From: Syngnathus acus
Taxonomy: Eukaryota; Chordata; Actinopteri; Syngnathiformes; Syngnathidae
DNA length: 64,000 nucleotides
Assembly: GCF_901709675.1 (NCBI RefSeq)
Contig: NC_051089.1
Location: forward strand, 1,679,476-1,743,475
Direction of reading: 5' to 3'
Made by a program: the position numbers and the translations under genes. Positions 35,401-49,300 of this stretch are shown here, piece by piece. Each line of letters opens with the position of its first letter. Positions within the stretch are counted from its first letter, which is position 1. The notes beneath the pieces were generated by a model. It searched no databases. It saw only the letters and a program-made list of their open reading frames with translations, and was not told the DNA's origin.

Positions 35401-35865
35401 CCTGGCAGAGGTAATTCTCTCTTGTTGAATAAAGCATCAGCCAGAGTTGTCTTATTTGGAAGATAACTCAACAGCACTTCAGTCAAATGACAAATTCCAT
35501 TTTAGTAACAACAAAAGGCTGTAAAAAGTAACGCCGCCAAATCCCCCAGCAGACCTATTTGGATATTTACTTTACAAAGCAGAGGCAGCTCCTTGTGGGA
35601 CTGCCAATTGATTGTACTTTATAAGTTTCAAGTCCAAGCCAAAAAAGAGCAACGTAGTCAAAACATTTGAAAGCCGGTGGTCCATATGGACAAAAAATTA
35701 GGACATTTTGTTTATTGTTTAGCTCTCAGCCCAAAATGCTTCAAGCGACTATTCTCTTTAAAATGACATTTGTGTACTGCTCATGATTGTATAATAAAAA
35801 GTAGCTAACATTTGAAATATTACTTATTTATGATTGTGTTGTAGTACTATTTTTTGTCATTTATC

Positions 35866-35925
35866 TGCAGCACTTTCCATGTTGTGAAGTGCTGTATGAA
35901 TAAAGTTAGTTGAGTTTAATAAACC
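35866..35925 (+). mobile_element. L2-type LINE 3' tail, diverged
   Basis: gcagcactttcc then gtgaagtgctgtatgaataa has the same 'gctTTg...gtgct(a)tataaataaag' layout as the tail at 25856. Confidence 0.33.
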
Positions 35926-38900
35926 CGTTTTAATATATAGTGGACATGCCCACTTAGTGGAAGCTGAGAGAACATTTTATTTATTTATGTCACAATTTGA
36001 CATTCAGTACAATAAAAAAAAAAGTGGCTTTTAAGAGATCTTTCTTCCACTCACTCTGCTCCACAAATCAAGTCCGACACAATCAGGATTGCTCCAAAAC
36101 ACAAAATGAAGAGGCAATGCTGTATCTCCATCTACGCCGCAGAACTTGTCATCATTAAAAAGTAAATTGGAGACTCGACCTATGAAACAGTTACGGCCAC
36201 CAGCTCACAATTCGACCCACTCCAAATATGGCATAGTCTTCCCAGAACTGCATCGACTCAATCAACTGTTCTGTCAGACTGCAGCATTTTGGATTTCTGC
36301 TCTTTTAATAGTCCCCCCCATCCTCCTCACTTTCCCTTCAAACGCTCTCATTTTACTGTCTCACAGAAACTCTTACGTTTTATCATCAGCAGTAGCAGTT
36401 CCTCTCGCTGGGTTATTTTTTTTTCTACATAGTTAGATTGTGTGGCAAACAAGAGATGGTAGGGGGCTCCTGAATCTAATCCCAAATCCTCAGTAAACAT
36501 AGCGCGAGGCAGTCATGGCGCCTAATGCCGTTTGAAACGGAGCTGCTGTGGCAACTTATTGGCAAAGGCATTACTTTTAAGTTTGTTCTTCTCAATCAAT
36601 TCAGTGAAAAGCTAAAAACCAATCTGGTGCACAGCAGCTCCCATGGGGCCTGATTGATGAACGTGAAAGGCAATGCGCATATCCAAGCAAGGTTCCCTTC
36701 ACGTGTCCTCAAATTCCATTGGGTGGAAAATGTGGATTGAGTGAGGCCGTCATGCTTTTGGCATCGCTAACGTGGGGACAGATTGTGGGGAGTGGATTGA
36801 TATTCAGCGGGGGAGAAGTGACAGTTCATCTGAAGGAAGAATGGAAGCCAGAGTGAAAAACAAACAGGCAGATCCATATCCAAACTGACAGCACCGCCAG
36901 AGACAGAAACCCGAGAGAAGCGGAAGTGGAAATTAAAGCAACCCGCAGAGAGTGGCAAAGTTACTTCATCATTCATTTCATTAATACTAATAGTCTGATG
37001 TTAGCTTTATGAATATTTCTTATTGCACTCAAATCTTTCCATCATCTTCACTAGCAAACTGGTTTATCTAATGATGTCAGTAAATCTACTTAGTTATGTA
37101 GTTTTATGTGCACATTTGAACCTTCACTTTGAACATCAATGCGTGATCCGTAACTACTTTAGAAAACAATAATCAATTCAAGAAAAATAATGTAATCCAC
37201 ATTTCATGGTATTGTTCAGAATTTGTTTTTCGTCTGGTCCATGTCTCAGATTTCAGCACAACACATCCTGCAGTCGACCACGGACGGTGGACATGAATGA
37301 GAGACAGCGATTTCCTGAACGCTAAGCATGCTTGAAGTTCACAACTGCTCGAATAGAGCAAAAATAACTGACTCTGACAAGGATTTTAGCCGGGAAGTTG
37401 CCGTACGATTTTGGCTTAAGGAAACAAAACAATTGTTATTGTGCATATCGGCCAGTGTAGCTCATAGTCATAAACCACACGGTGAGTCAGGCACAAAGAT
37501 CAAAATAAAATTGATTGCGTGTATATGTACACTTGCATCAATAACCGTTACTCATCCTTTACTCTGTGAAGTGAAACGTAAAAACGAAGATGCTTCAAAC
37601 AAAAGATGAATAACAAAAACAGTAAAGACTGTAAAACACTTGGATTGGATTCAACTAGATTCAATGACGTGAAAAAGTTTAGCTTGAGGGAACCTGATTG
37701 TTTTTTTTTTGTCAAATCAATCGATGCTACGTATGTATATAAACAGAATGAATTGTGATTTTTTTCCAGTCATTCTTTACATGTACCGAATAAAAGGTTT
37801 CTATCAGCCGAAAGCCCATTACAAAAGATTGATTGGATCAATTTTCCTGCTTCGTAGTACATTTCCTGTGCTGGTGTCATTTTTCACGGATATATCACAG
37901 ACTGTGACAATAACCGCGGGATAATAGATAAGTTGAATACGTAAAAAAAAAAAAAGACAATGGTGCGAGCAGGCACACTGCAGGTGTAGTGAGTGAGAAG
38001 CAAAGATCACTGCACTAATCATGCGGCTGCCCTCGGGGAGCCTTCTGCAGCGCCAAGGTCTCCTCAAAGAGAGAGACACAGAAATGGAGGGCACATAGAG
38101 GAAGGAGGAGGCAAGAAATAACTCATTCATTCCACTGAAAGAAAACACCTGCATGGAAACCAAAATAATGACATAGAGAGAGAGACAGCAGCTGTGAAGA
38201 CAAATAGAAATACATGAACCGAGAAAACAACCGGACTGAAGAACATCACAAACACAAGGCACTTCCAGGCTAGGTCCTTGGTGAAGAACTTTTGGAAACA
38301 TTTTAAAAGGTTAATGAATGAATAAATGTAGCTTATCACTGTTCTTTTCTGCAGGCAAAAGGATGCCAATCTAATGAATAATCAAGTGGTGATTTGACAG
38401 CCTTGTGCTCTGCCGCAAACCCCCGTAAAGTAATAAATTGGAAGTTTCCTGTCCATGCCACAGAGGACAAAGGCTACGTCGTTCCAATTTGGGGCGAGCG
38501 TGAAGAAGTTAATACTGCAAAGAGCATTTGTTATTCAGTGTGTAGACTACAGATGGACCGGTTGATGAGAGCAACGCGTTCCCTGATGAGATCCCACTGA
38601 CACATGTTCAAACAATCGTTCCCAAGGTCTGTGTTACAGTTCTGTCACGACCATGTAAGACACCCAAATGGTGAGAAGAAGTGATGGTGTTACAAAGGAC
38701 AACTTGCAGGAAGTCCTTGCATATTAATCCCACTGTATAATTCAAATAAAGTGCTTCCCCCACTGTTGCAAGTATGGATCAGGTCTTCGGCTCCTTTTTT
38801 TTGGTGTGTCTTCCTTTAATGCATTATAAAGATGCTAACCAGGGCAGAGCTTTTGAAAAGATACAGTCCCCTTGAAATGCTTTCAGTAAGCCATCAGAAG

Positions 38901-39193
38901 AAATAAAAGATGCCAAGTTGAAAGTTAACTGTCAGGTTTATAAATCACCCCAGTACGGTTGAGGAGGTTGACGATAGACAGTACTGTCAACTAGTTTCAG
39001 ATATGGAAAAAGTTCCCGCCGTAATGGGCGGACGACACTGGATAATGTACATAAAATGGCGTTCGAATGCTGCAAAACCGAATAAAACATTTTGACATGT
39101 CATGCAAACATTTCCTATTCTGGGTCAAGACTGGCGAACAGATCGTGTAATCTGACATACATCCGTCTCTGTAGATAACACCATTGGCAGCAT

Positions 39194-39264
39194 TTAACTC
39201 GTTCACTGCCAACACAGTTAATATCTTTGACGTCTATAACCGTCAATGGCACTGAATGAGTTAA
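39194..39264. mobile_element. Short palindromic MITE bounded by TTAA
   Basis: The ends ttaactcgttcactgcca and tggcactgaatgagttaa are imperfect inverted repeats (two mismatches), each bounded by TTAA, which could be the target site. The core is atctttgacgtctataaccg. The same core occurs at 11431-11496. Confidence 0.6.
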
Positions 39265-40492
39265 GAAAAAGTGCACTATGTATGTTTTAAGGAAATATAT
39301 CAATTGAAAACAATATAAGTCTGTGGTATTGTCACGATAAGTCTTCTCCAGACTGCTCCTCCGTCTGTTCAGTGGAATCTTTATGCATTTCAAGTTACTC
39401 TTCATTGTATCTATTTAGAACCAGACATCTAAGGATGTTGTTATTTTCCGGAAATAGACCAGAGATGTTTTAAATTCTCTAATTTGTGCCTCCCCATTTG
39501 TTGACAATCAATTTTTGCAATTCACCGTTAAACTGCTCAAGACTTTGCAAAGTCATTAATTCTCGGATCTTCCACAAATGAGAAAATAAGTTGGAAGGAA
39601 AATTAGAGGCACAATTGGTGGCGCACATTTTGTGAACTTCTAATATGATGCTCTTGAGAGAAGCTCAACTAGTTATCACATTTGCCAGTTTAAGCCAACC
39701 CCCACCTTTCCACCAAAGTCAGCTGACCAGTGTTGATGTTCAGTAATGGATGACGACGTACAAGCTCTACATTTATCTTTGTCACATTGTGGCACTCAGT
39801 GAATAAATTCAAAGTAAATGTGTGTGTTGCTGTGATGGCTGTGGTGATCATCATCCAGAGATCATAAAGCCACTGATGCAGTCGTACGGCATGTGGACTT
39901 AATTGACGGCACCTTCAAATGACACGTCTGAAGCACAAACGTCTCATTTTGTTAAGTGACTTACATTTACTCTCCACTTGCATCTCGCATGGGAATAACT
40001 GAGACAACAAGGATGAATTAGGAGGAACAAAAGCTTGTGATTTACATCGGCGACCTCCGATTGTGATGTTGATAATTGTGTCTCTCTAAGGGAAAGGGGA
40101 GTGCCACTCTATTACACTTTGATGGCATGTGGACTCACATTTATGCGTTTCTCAACTGTCATTGCTGATTTATGGAAAGCTCTTGTCTATGCATGGCGCC
40201 GAACAAAATACGTTTGATGTCGCGCATAGTTTATGTTCCACGTGATGACGATAAGGTTTTTTTTGGTGGGAGGATGATGGACGTCATTTCATGGGTGACC
40301 TTGCAGGAAATGTTCAAAAGATCTTGCTGTGATGAGATACGTAAACATCTTGCGGATGGATCCGGGTGTTTTCCTGCCCCGGGTTATTCTCCACTTTCCA
40401 AATTAATTTTTGATGACTGGTGGAGATCAAGAATGCCTGCAGCAGGAATGGACAGAAATCTGCGCAGTATTTTCACAAACACACCTACGCAA

Positions 40493-40515
40493 ACACACAC
40501 ACACACACACACACA
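40493..40515. repeat. (AC)n microsatellite
   Basis: Uninterrupted AC dinucleotides at the end of a plus-strand open frame. Confidence 0.9.
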
Positions 40516-41389
40516 AATTTGTGTAAAAGTGGGTTAGACCAGGTGATGATATTGCCGCAGAGGTTGGCGCCGATGTGGGCGTGAACACTGATCACTTGAT
40601 CTGCCACCCATCAAAGTTCCACTGTGACGTAGCAAATTTGCAAATGCCAAAGCGGCAGTGTGGGATTTTTGCATTAATACAGTAATGCCTTTTAAAGGCG
40701 ATACTTTGTTAATAGCTTTTGGATTTTATTAGGCTAAATCAACTCATTTTCATATTTGGTTAGGGATAATTGAGAATCATTTTCGAATGAATGATTGTCA
40801 ATAGTTTTGAGTGTCAATAGATTGTCCTGTGTTTTGCACACGGTGGTGTGCTCCGTTCGGTACTGTCATCCTGATGTCATGCCAGCACTTTTTCAGTTAC
40901 ATGTAATTGACCATTTTTGCCCCCAAGGTGTTTAATTTTCACCACTGGAAGCGACTGATCAATTTTCTTTGCCAGTGCAGCAGTGCAGCAAAAGAAGTTG
41001 GTGGCCAGTGTCATGGCCGGCCTGCGGCAGAAATGTGAATTCAATAATCCGCTAGAAAATAAATGGCCATTGCTTGCAAGTTTGTTGTTTTATCAGCTTT
41101 TCGTCCGAGAGGACTTTTTTGATGGAGCTGCTCGAATTTTAAATGCCTGCAAAAGAGGTTATAGACGTAAGAATAATACTGGAATCAAATGTTCTTGTAC
41201 TCTACATTTATTTTTGTCTTTTGACATTGTCATATGTTTTACGTAATTTGCTGGACCATCTTGAGAATTATTCCAGTCCTGAAAACAATATAGATAATAT
41301 ATAATCAATAGATTTTTGTTAGTATTATATATATTTACGTAAGCCATCTGTTCATCATGTGAGAGATTTTTTTTCCCCATTGCTAGCTA

Positions 41390-41440
41390 TACAATTGCCC
41401 ACCAGGGATAATAAAGTTGACCTCAACCTTGACCAAGTTA
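41390..41440 (+). mobile_element. LINE 3' tail (ttgcccaccagggataataaag type)
   Basis: caattgcccaccagggataa followed by taaagttgacctc matches the common fish LINE terminus of the form attgcccc..gggatnaataaagtt. No coding part remains. Confidence 0.3.
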
Positions 41441-43482
41441 GTTCAAAAAGTACACTGTGTGAAAGATAAAGAATAGTGAAGTGAGTTCCTGCACTTCTAT
41501 CCTGTGAGAAAATTCAATCATCCAACCATTCTGTTATGAACTTGATGACATGGACTTTTACACTAAAGTTCAGAAAGGAGCCATTTCTCAACTGCTCTCA
41601 TATTTGTAATCATATTTTAAGTACCCTTAAAATTCTTTTTCTTTTCATCTTTCGCGTGCTAGTTCAGACCATTATTGGAAATTTTAATGAATTGATTATG
41701 GTCCCATACTTTTCCCTGTCAACAATGTCTTCCACCAATAGAGGGCGCTACATTATGCATTCTGATATTCCCCCAAAAAGTAATAAAGTCACAAAAACCA
41801 AAGTGTGTTGGAAAACCACGAAAGTCAAGACCACAATCATAAAAGAAAATTATTTACTGCATCTTAACACATTTGGAGAAAAAAAGCCCAGTCCCACTAC
41901 TTTAAAAGGTAGACCATTGAAAGTAAATAAAAAAAATAAAGCTGGATGACGTGTGATTGTATAAAGCTCTGCTCTTAGGGGAACAAAAAAGCGGTGCTAA
42001 CTTAATCCAAGGTGATGTGCATTCACAGGTGCATATCATCTTGATTTGCTGGCGCTTGGGTGTGATGAGCAAGAAAAAAAAAAGCAAAGTTGAGGCTTGT
42101 GTCCAAGAGTACTGAAGCATGATAAAACAACCAGTAAGGTCATGAGCGGTTCATTAGGAAAGAAGCGGCTCGCCTCTATTGTGGTAAATTGACAAACATT
42201 TTGTTACCATGGCTACCAACATTGCACCTCTTCAGGGTCTAGTGCAAAATAACCAGACAATCCAGTTGCCTTCGTTCGTGCAAGTCGCGCTTATCCTTTT
42301 TCATGCACAGTTTTGTAACAACTCACAATGTACAAGTGCATTTCAAATAGAATGCAAAAGTACATTTGTGTGCAGCTGCAAACATTTGCAAAACAAAGAA
42401 CACATTTAATGAATACATTTAAGAGTGGACCTTTTTTTTTTCACCACTTCATGAAAGACGGAAACTTGCAGTACTTCCATTAGAAATGTGAAAAGTCAAC
42501 TTGGACACATGAAAGGACTTGACAAGTTCTTGTAACCGGCATCATAGCTGATAGCTGATGTGACCCACATTTGTCACGACAGTAATGCAAATGCTCAAAA
42601 GTTCAAAATTTTCTTCTTATGAATATTTTACGATATTTTGTAGTTATTTCATCTAGTTATGACACGTGAATGATTGCAATGACCTATTTGCAGTGCTCTG
42701 CCAATTGAAACAGCTATTTTGGCACACAGGCCATTATAAGAGTTACAATGTATTGTACAATCGACTAATAAGAGACCTAAACTTAATTTTGGGGGGAAAA
42801 AACAACAACACAACATTTCATCATTTATAAATAATTTGCATTTGTGCATTTGACCATAAAAATAACATTGGTTTAACCAGCACAGCTGAACCAAACCGTT
42901 TGGACAATTTTCAAAACCTTTTCCACCCCTCCTACCTAAAATAGAAGGGAGAGAAAGAAAAGTGTTCACATTAATAATTGGAGCTACATTGGTTCAGTTG
43001 TTACGAGACGCCATATCGTACAACGTATCGCTTCGGCTCATCCCTAACCTCCAACCGCTCATGCACTGGAAGATCTATGGCTGTATTGTGATTCACAGAA
43101 GTGCCATCCAGTTTTTTTTTTCCAAAAGGATTATTATAAGATTAGAGTGTATTCATTTAGAATTCCATATGATTAACAGGTTTGAAAGTACCCCATCAAC
43201 AGTAGTAATAACCATTGTTTTATTAATAGTCCATTCCTCTCGCAGAGCCTGCACGCACAGAAAGATGGATGTCTGGGCTATAATTAACCCAGTTATTTAC
43301 TGACTGGGGTTGTCTTTTGGGAGGCGCACTTGTAATGGATATATTAGCAGAACACTGAAGGGATTAGCTTCAGAGGATCTAAGAGACTGGGCACTACGAT
43401 ACAATATTCAGACTACTTAGTCCATATTTGTATGTGCATAGAAATGTGACCTAAATGTTTGTATAGTTGCATTTTTTCACAC

Positions 43483-43631
43483 CAGGGGGGGTGTTCTCAT
43501 AATTTTTAAATTCTAGCATATTATTTTGTCTTCAAGAGAAAAATTCGAAGCGTTTTTGAAGAATTTTGCAGGGGTTTGTAAAAAGAAAAAAATAGCCTTG
43601 GTCAAAGGATAAAAATCTAGCGCCGCCACTG
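43483..43631. mobile_element. Possible small hAT-like element
   Basis: The left end cagggggggtgttctcat and the right end (reverse complement cagtggcggcgctagatt) share the CAG..GG start typical of hAT ends. Flanking 8-mers do not match, so no target-site duplication is visible. Confidence 0.2.
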
Positions 43632-46054
43632 GTTAAACACATGGTGTGAAACAGAGGCCACTTCCTAGCAACGACCTGCGACCCCAGAGAGAATTGGCCG
43701 AGCACAGACGCTGACCATTTTTCAAATTGACATTTTTAATGCAGTCACCACAGACTGCTTTTTTTCTTCCGCCTGTGTGGCCTAATGACAGTCTGGAGTT
43801 GAAATAAAGAGACCCTTAGATGTGAAGTCCACATTTCCAAGTGAAGACAAAGAGACTAGGACTTATAAACACTATATTTTTCTTCACTATATTGATTCTT
43901 GACGTTGCGTGGTGTCTTTTGGCAGAAGAAAAATCAAAAGGGGACGACCATGACATTATTATTTTGGGGAAAATAAGCAATTAAATAATAGGAAAATAAT
44001 GGGAACGACTGAGAAAACGACAGCCGAGCTCGCTCTCTGTGGATTGTAGCTGGCAGAGAACCAATAAAAGACCACAGACTTTTGTCTCGGTTGTTTCCTC
44101 TTCCCCAAACGTCATGCTGCCAGCGGCACGCCTCAAGGGTGCCATGCCTGTGCGCCGTCGATGTTAGGGGTGCGAGAATGAGTGTTAGCGTGCCGATAAA
44201 AGCCTGCTGACTCCCAGTCAGACACTACCAAAACTTTTTTTGCCACCAATTCCGTGCTGCCTTTGTCACCCGGAATGTCGTCTTCCTTTCAGTTGTGCTT
44301 CATCCTTTGCACTGCCTTTATCCATGTCATTCTTTTTGTCATAACTGTTAGTTGGAGTTAGGAAATACAATTCACTTTTTATAAAACTTGATTTGTTTGT
44401 CATGAGTGGATAAAATCAACCACAGGGACCAAAGCTTCACAAGTGTTAATAGCCACTTACAATTTATTTTTTCTCATTTTAATGAGAAACGAAACTTTGT
44501 GCCTATACTTTTCGACCAGAAATTCAATCTCACTCTAATTTTAATTACTAGGTAGATGTAAGGTGACCAAGTCACGCTACATAGGAACCAATCGCTCATC
44601 CTGTGGAGTGAAATCAAGTGCTCTGTCTAACAGGTGATGGCTTGCGCTGTGTAAAATGTACATTTAGTCAGACCTCACTCGTTGGACTCGGCTGGTGTGC
44701 CAGGCTTTAAGTGATTATGACCACAAGTCACCCTAATTACAAGCACTGTCAAAGAAAAACTGCTTAAAAGATTGTCCAACTATTTTTTTCTTCCCAGAAC
44801 AGAACCAGCGAAACTCTTGACAGGTTAGGATGAAATTGGTTTTCACATATTGTGGGCTGCTTCTGTGTGGCTCTGATAAACATCTAACAATAGAGCCGCT
44901 AACATATGGACGTGTGTGTGTGCAGAATGATAGTTGGTATACAAAAGCAATTCAATTAAAAGTTAACGTCACTTTACCGCTGTACTTATGCGTCTCTTTG
45001 TGTGATGCCAATAGATCATGTTGCAATGATTAATTTGAAATGTGAATGGCTTACTAAGAAAGTGGCAGCAACCGCAGGAGGTTGGTGTTGCATTTCTAAA
45101 AAGATATATTTCCACAGCACCTGGAGAGCAAGGTCGTCACTGCATAACGCCCCAAATACAATCATTTAAAAAAAAAATACTATATACACTGCCAGTCGTT
45201 AGTCTTCCCGTTCCGAAGGGCGCCGTGTTTTTTAATTTGGCCATCCAGGTTACAATTAACATTTGTGTCATCAGAGTCTGCATAGTGGCAGAGGGCCGGG
45301 CAGGGAGGAGGACAAGAGGCTGGCGGTTTCAGGGACAAAGGAGCCACTGAGGAGTCAAAGCGATCGGCTGAGGAGGTGGCAGTGATTCACATGCAGCGCA
45401 GGAGGCTTGTCTGTATCACCGGCAGCCCTCCCCCAAATCCCAGGAGGGCACGGGGAATTGATGAAACGGGCAGGAAGGCCTAATTAAAGGCTCTCAGCTC
45501 AAACGCATTGATGTATTACATCTATTATGCCTCAGTTCAATAGGTCTGCGAGGCGGGGGCTGCTGCGGCTGCCGAGTCCCGCCAAACAAACTGAATAAAT
45601 AATGGCAGCTGAGAGGGAGAGAGAGACAGGGAGAGAGAGAAAGAAGCACAGAGGAAGAACGAGATATGATGAGATGAGTCGAGTTGTGATGAAGCCGCCA
45701 ATAGCCATAGGCGTGTCAAACTGACTTGGAGCGCTCCATTAACAAACTCAATGCAAGCAGGAATACAAATCATTTCATAGTCCACAATCAAGAAGTAGAT
45801 TTTCAAATATGCACAGCATAAAGAGATCCCAGAGTGCTATCAGAAATATGCTCCTTTTGCAAAAATAATGACCAACTGATTATCACTGACAGATGAATGA
45901 TATACTGCCGGGTATCCCTGAGCTAGACTACAGCGAATTTGATTTAAATAAATACTGCCTTTAAACTTAAAGAAAAACTGATAGCCACGTCAGAAGAAGG
46001 AATGCAAGTTTGACTCAACAGAATTCATGAGCAAAATCAAGTGCAAGGTTACTG

Positions 46055-46382
46055 GGGGGAAAAAAAAACCAAACAAAAAAACCCCCACAACAAAATCCTA
46101 ACAAAAAATAACATACTCAAAATAACAAGGAAACACAGGGAAACAGCGCTCGCAACTACAAGAAAAAACACCCGACTGGACAAGCGTATGGGACAGCAAC
46201 AAAGAGAGGAATGGAAGCCGGGAACTAAACACAAACAAACGGACAAAATGACGAGAAACACCTGGACAAGACACGAGCGGCCGAGAGAGCTGATTGGAAG
46301 ACAGCAACGAGAACAGGTGGACACAACGAGGCAGCTCGGAAAAGATCCAAAATGAAACTGAACCAATACACTGATCATGACA
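46055..46382 (-). mobile_element. Possible Gypsy-type LTR fragment with extreme strand asymmetry
   Basis: The plus strand is almost free of T over about 320 bases. Read on the minus strand it starts TGTCATGATCAG and is a T-rich, C/G-punctuated tract, as in many fish Gypsy LTRs that begin TGTCATG. No second LTR, primer-binding site or coding part is nearby, and no matching flanking duplication was seen. The open frames on both strands here are compositional. Confidence 0.33.
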
Positions 46383-49300
46383 GATTTTTCTGATGTTCAG
46401 CCTTTAGGCAAAAATCCAAGAATTTACATTCTAAATTTGCAAAGCCTGCAGTGTGTGAAATCATTCCAATCCTTAAAGGGATTAGCGTTTCATTGACCCC
46501 AAACTGTATTCTGTGAACCACACTTTCCCAACACATGTACCATATTTTTATTTTTATTATGTGATGGGCACCACATTAACTTTGGAGTTTAGCTTTATTC
46601 TCCCCCACAGGGACATTTGTCTGGCAGCCAGGTGAAACGACGACGTCTTGAACGTGAGACGCATTAAACATAATGAAATGCACAGATCCTCCCGCTGAGC
46701 ACATAAGATTCCATAAAGTAGCGTGAACATCAAAATGACACCATTAACACAAAAACGGGTGTACTTCCAACTGAATGAAGGTTGTGTAAGAGGCTCGTTG
46801 CACCACGACAAGGTCACCGTATAATGCAATTGTCTATCAACGACGACCCTTGGTAAAGTGCGACACCAGACTGAAGGTGCCCTCTGCCTTCGGGATATTC
46901 AAATAACGTGCACTGCTTTTAAAATTATTTTTGACACTCACGTTCACACTTTGGAGTCTAGTTTCACGTGTCGGTGCTGGCAATTTTACAGACAAGCGGA
47001 AGATCTGAGAGAAGGGAGTCTGCGCCGCTGTGAGACTGATCAATGCCATTCTGTACATGAATATACGTGTCATATGTCAAACCTTAATGTTCACATGAAG
47101 ACAGTATGACAATACGTGTTGGATTCTGATTTTATATCTAGCTGCCAACTCCACAGAACGCGGGATACAAAAACAAAATGGTGGCAAATTCAGTAGTGTT
47201 TCTGGCGTTGTGAGGCAAGAATTTTTTGTTGTCGCTCTTTGTGTCTGAGTGCTGCTGTGCCAGTGTGTAAATATCCGTCTTTGCTTGCCTTTGGAGCAGA
47301 TTTGTGAGACAAGCCTCAACAGTTGCCTTCACAGCAGTGGTGTGAGATTGGACGCAAGCGGTTTCTGAGCAACTGTGACGGATGGCGTCTGTTAGCGGCG
47401 ACAGGCGCAGAGAGGACGTCTTGTACTGGCAGTGGGGCAAAACTGAAGCTTCCGGAGAAAAGGCTGTACTCGGGGGGGGGTCTGGTGAAATGCCAGGACA
47501 AGCGAGGCCAGTGTTTCCATTGACAGTCCTCCAAAGCTCCTGACACTTCTCCCGTCTGCGTCGCTCACTTACTGCGATGCCTCTTGACACTGCCCTGCAT
47601 GCATACACCTGCCACATCCTCAACCCTGGCCCCCATTTCCACTTGTCCACTCGGATAAAAAAAAAAAGACCTAACCTCCAATCTTTTGCATTCAGACTGT
47701 TTTCTAAGGAATAAATGCAACACAATAAAATAAGAGACTTTCAATCAAATTAACATGGTTTGACATTAATTTTGGTTGCTGCCAATACAGTGTGTGGATT
47801 CCAACCTCAAAATTAATGGGAGTATTTTAGGATGAATTTGAGAATGAAAAATAGGTGTGGACAGACATGACAAAGAAAAACTCCATTTTGGATTTCACAG
47901 TTCACTACGCCAACTTTCCTAACCATTTCAAAATACGCTTTCTAAGTTCATTGAAGGGTCTAAATTGTCCACGTGTGAATGAGTGTAAGAAAAAAAGTCC
48001 ATTTCGTGACTTCAATTTATTTTTTGGGGTCGAACACTGCAAAGCAAGCGTAATTCTTTTTTAGGTTGACAGAAATAGAAATGGTGCACCACTGACAGTC
48101 CTAAAAGAATATGAAACCTTGATCACCGCTAAGATTAATGTGCACATTGAACTTTTTATTATACTCGATTGTGTATTTCATATTAAGGAATTAAGAACAT
48201 ATTGTAAGATTAAAGAAGTGTCACTTTAAATTGCCTCAATTACCACCTCCGTCAATCTGCTTCCTCAAACTGCTTGTTTACCTGTCAAAATATTTTTCAG
48301 GAAAAAAATCTTGATGAAGCAGAAGAGTGGCATTTGTAGGCGGCATCAAAACTCCCTCCCATGGGAAGCTGGTGTCACAGAACAACAAATGGCGCCTGAT
48401 CAGGATCTGCTTCGGAGGAGTATCTGACATCTCCACCAGCATTTGCTTAATTGACGTGCTTATGTAGGCTTCGCTGAATAGCGAAAACCTGTCATGATTT
48501 CACGTTATTATTGTGGCTTCGGGATACGGCGATAATTTATGTTTAAGACCTTGACTTCGCAACTGCTGCATTTCCCATTACAAAACTTTGCATTACGTTT
48601 CTTGAGCAGAGGTTTTTTTCGAACAACTTGTTAGAACCAATCCCCCTTTACAAGAAATTTGCATATGAACATTTAAAAGCAGCCTTGAGACAGTCCGGCA
48701 GAAAATTTGAGTTGCTGCCTTCAACAACCTTAGCCATTGCGTTTTTTTTTTTTATTATTCCTCATTTTCTTCCAAACATAACGACTACACAACGGAAGCT
48801 CATGAGATCAATTAAATAGCGTACAAGCAACGCGGTTCTACTGATCTACTGTGTACACATCAACATTTTAATGCACATCTCAGAGCATATTTACAATGTA
48901 CGTAAAATGTTTTATGATGGGTCTTAAACTACTATGATGATTTTATTGAGTGTCTGTGTATTGACGGTTCTTAACCTTGGAGTCGGTTTGTGTAGCTGAG
49001 GACCGGCCTAGATATGAAATGATGGAGTGGGAGGAGCCATTAAAAAATAGTTTAGTCTTGTCTGAGCTATTTCTAACGGGCTCAGCTTGTTCCCTCCAGG
49101 CTTTCGGTGATTTGGAGTGTGACCCCCCCCGCCAACCTTGTGCTCCGCCACAATTTACACAAAGACAAGACACAACCACAAACACACAAACCCTAAAGAA
49201 GTCTGTGCACTTCACTGGAACTAAATCACACTTAATATACTTGTCGGCTTTTCAGACCCTTAACAAGATCTGTGTGGCTGCTCTCACTACACTGCGAAGC

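Larger units (their letters stand above)
29611..39193. other. Gene-poor stretch
   Basis: Holds (CATC)29, an L2 tail and several complex, non-repetitive blocks (33060-33330, 36490-36700) that look more like conserved noncoding DNA than exons. A minus-strand acceptor-like site at about 36830 leads into a 20-codon frame to TAG at 36767. No gene is supported. Confidence 0.45.
39265..46054. other. Gene-poor stretch
   Basis: Plus-strand ORFs at 40172-40537 (121 codons) and 41536-41949 lack splice or expression signals. A LINE tail lies at 41390 and a possible small hAT at 43483. 45440-45545 is complex with GGCCTAATTAAAGG and may be regulatory. (GA)-rich sequence at 45610-45650. Confidence 0.45.

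Noticed and set aside
37819-38301. 160-codon minus-strand ORF
   Set aside because: Length is near chance, and it is the complement of a purine-rich tract.
40172-40537. 121-codon plus-strand ORF
   Set aside because: Ends in an (AC)n microsatellite. No splice or poly(A) support.
46041-46355. 104-codon ORF rich in Lys/Thr/Arg
   Set aside because: Consequence of the T-depleted, LTR-like sequence.
47138-47725. 195-codon minus-strand ORF with a CA|GTAAGTG donor-like site
   Set aside because: Long for this base composition, but no recognised motif, no convincing acceptor and no poly(A) signal. Kept as unexplained rather than called.
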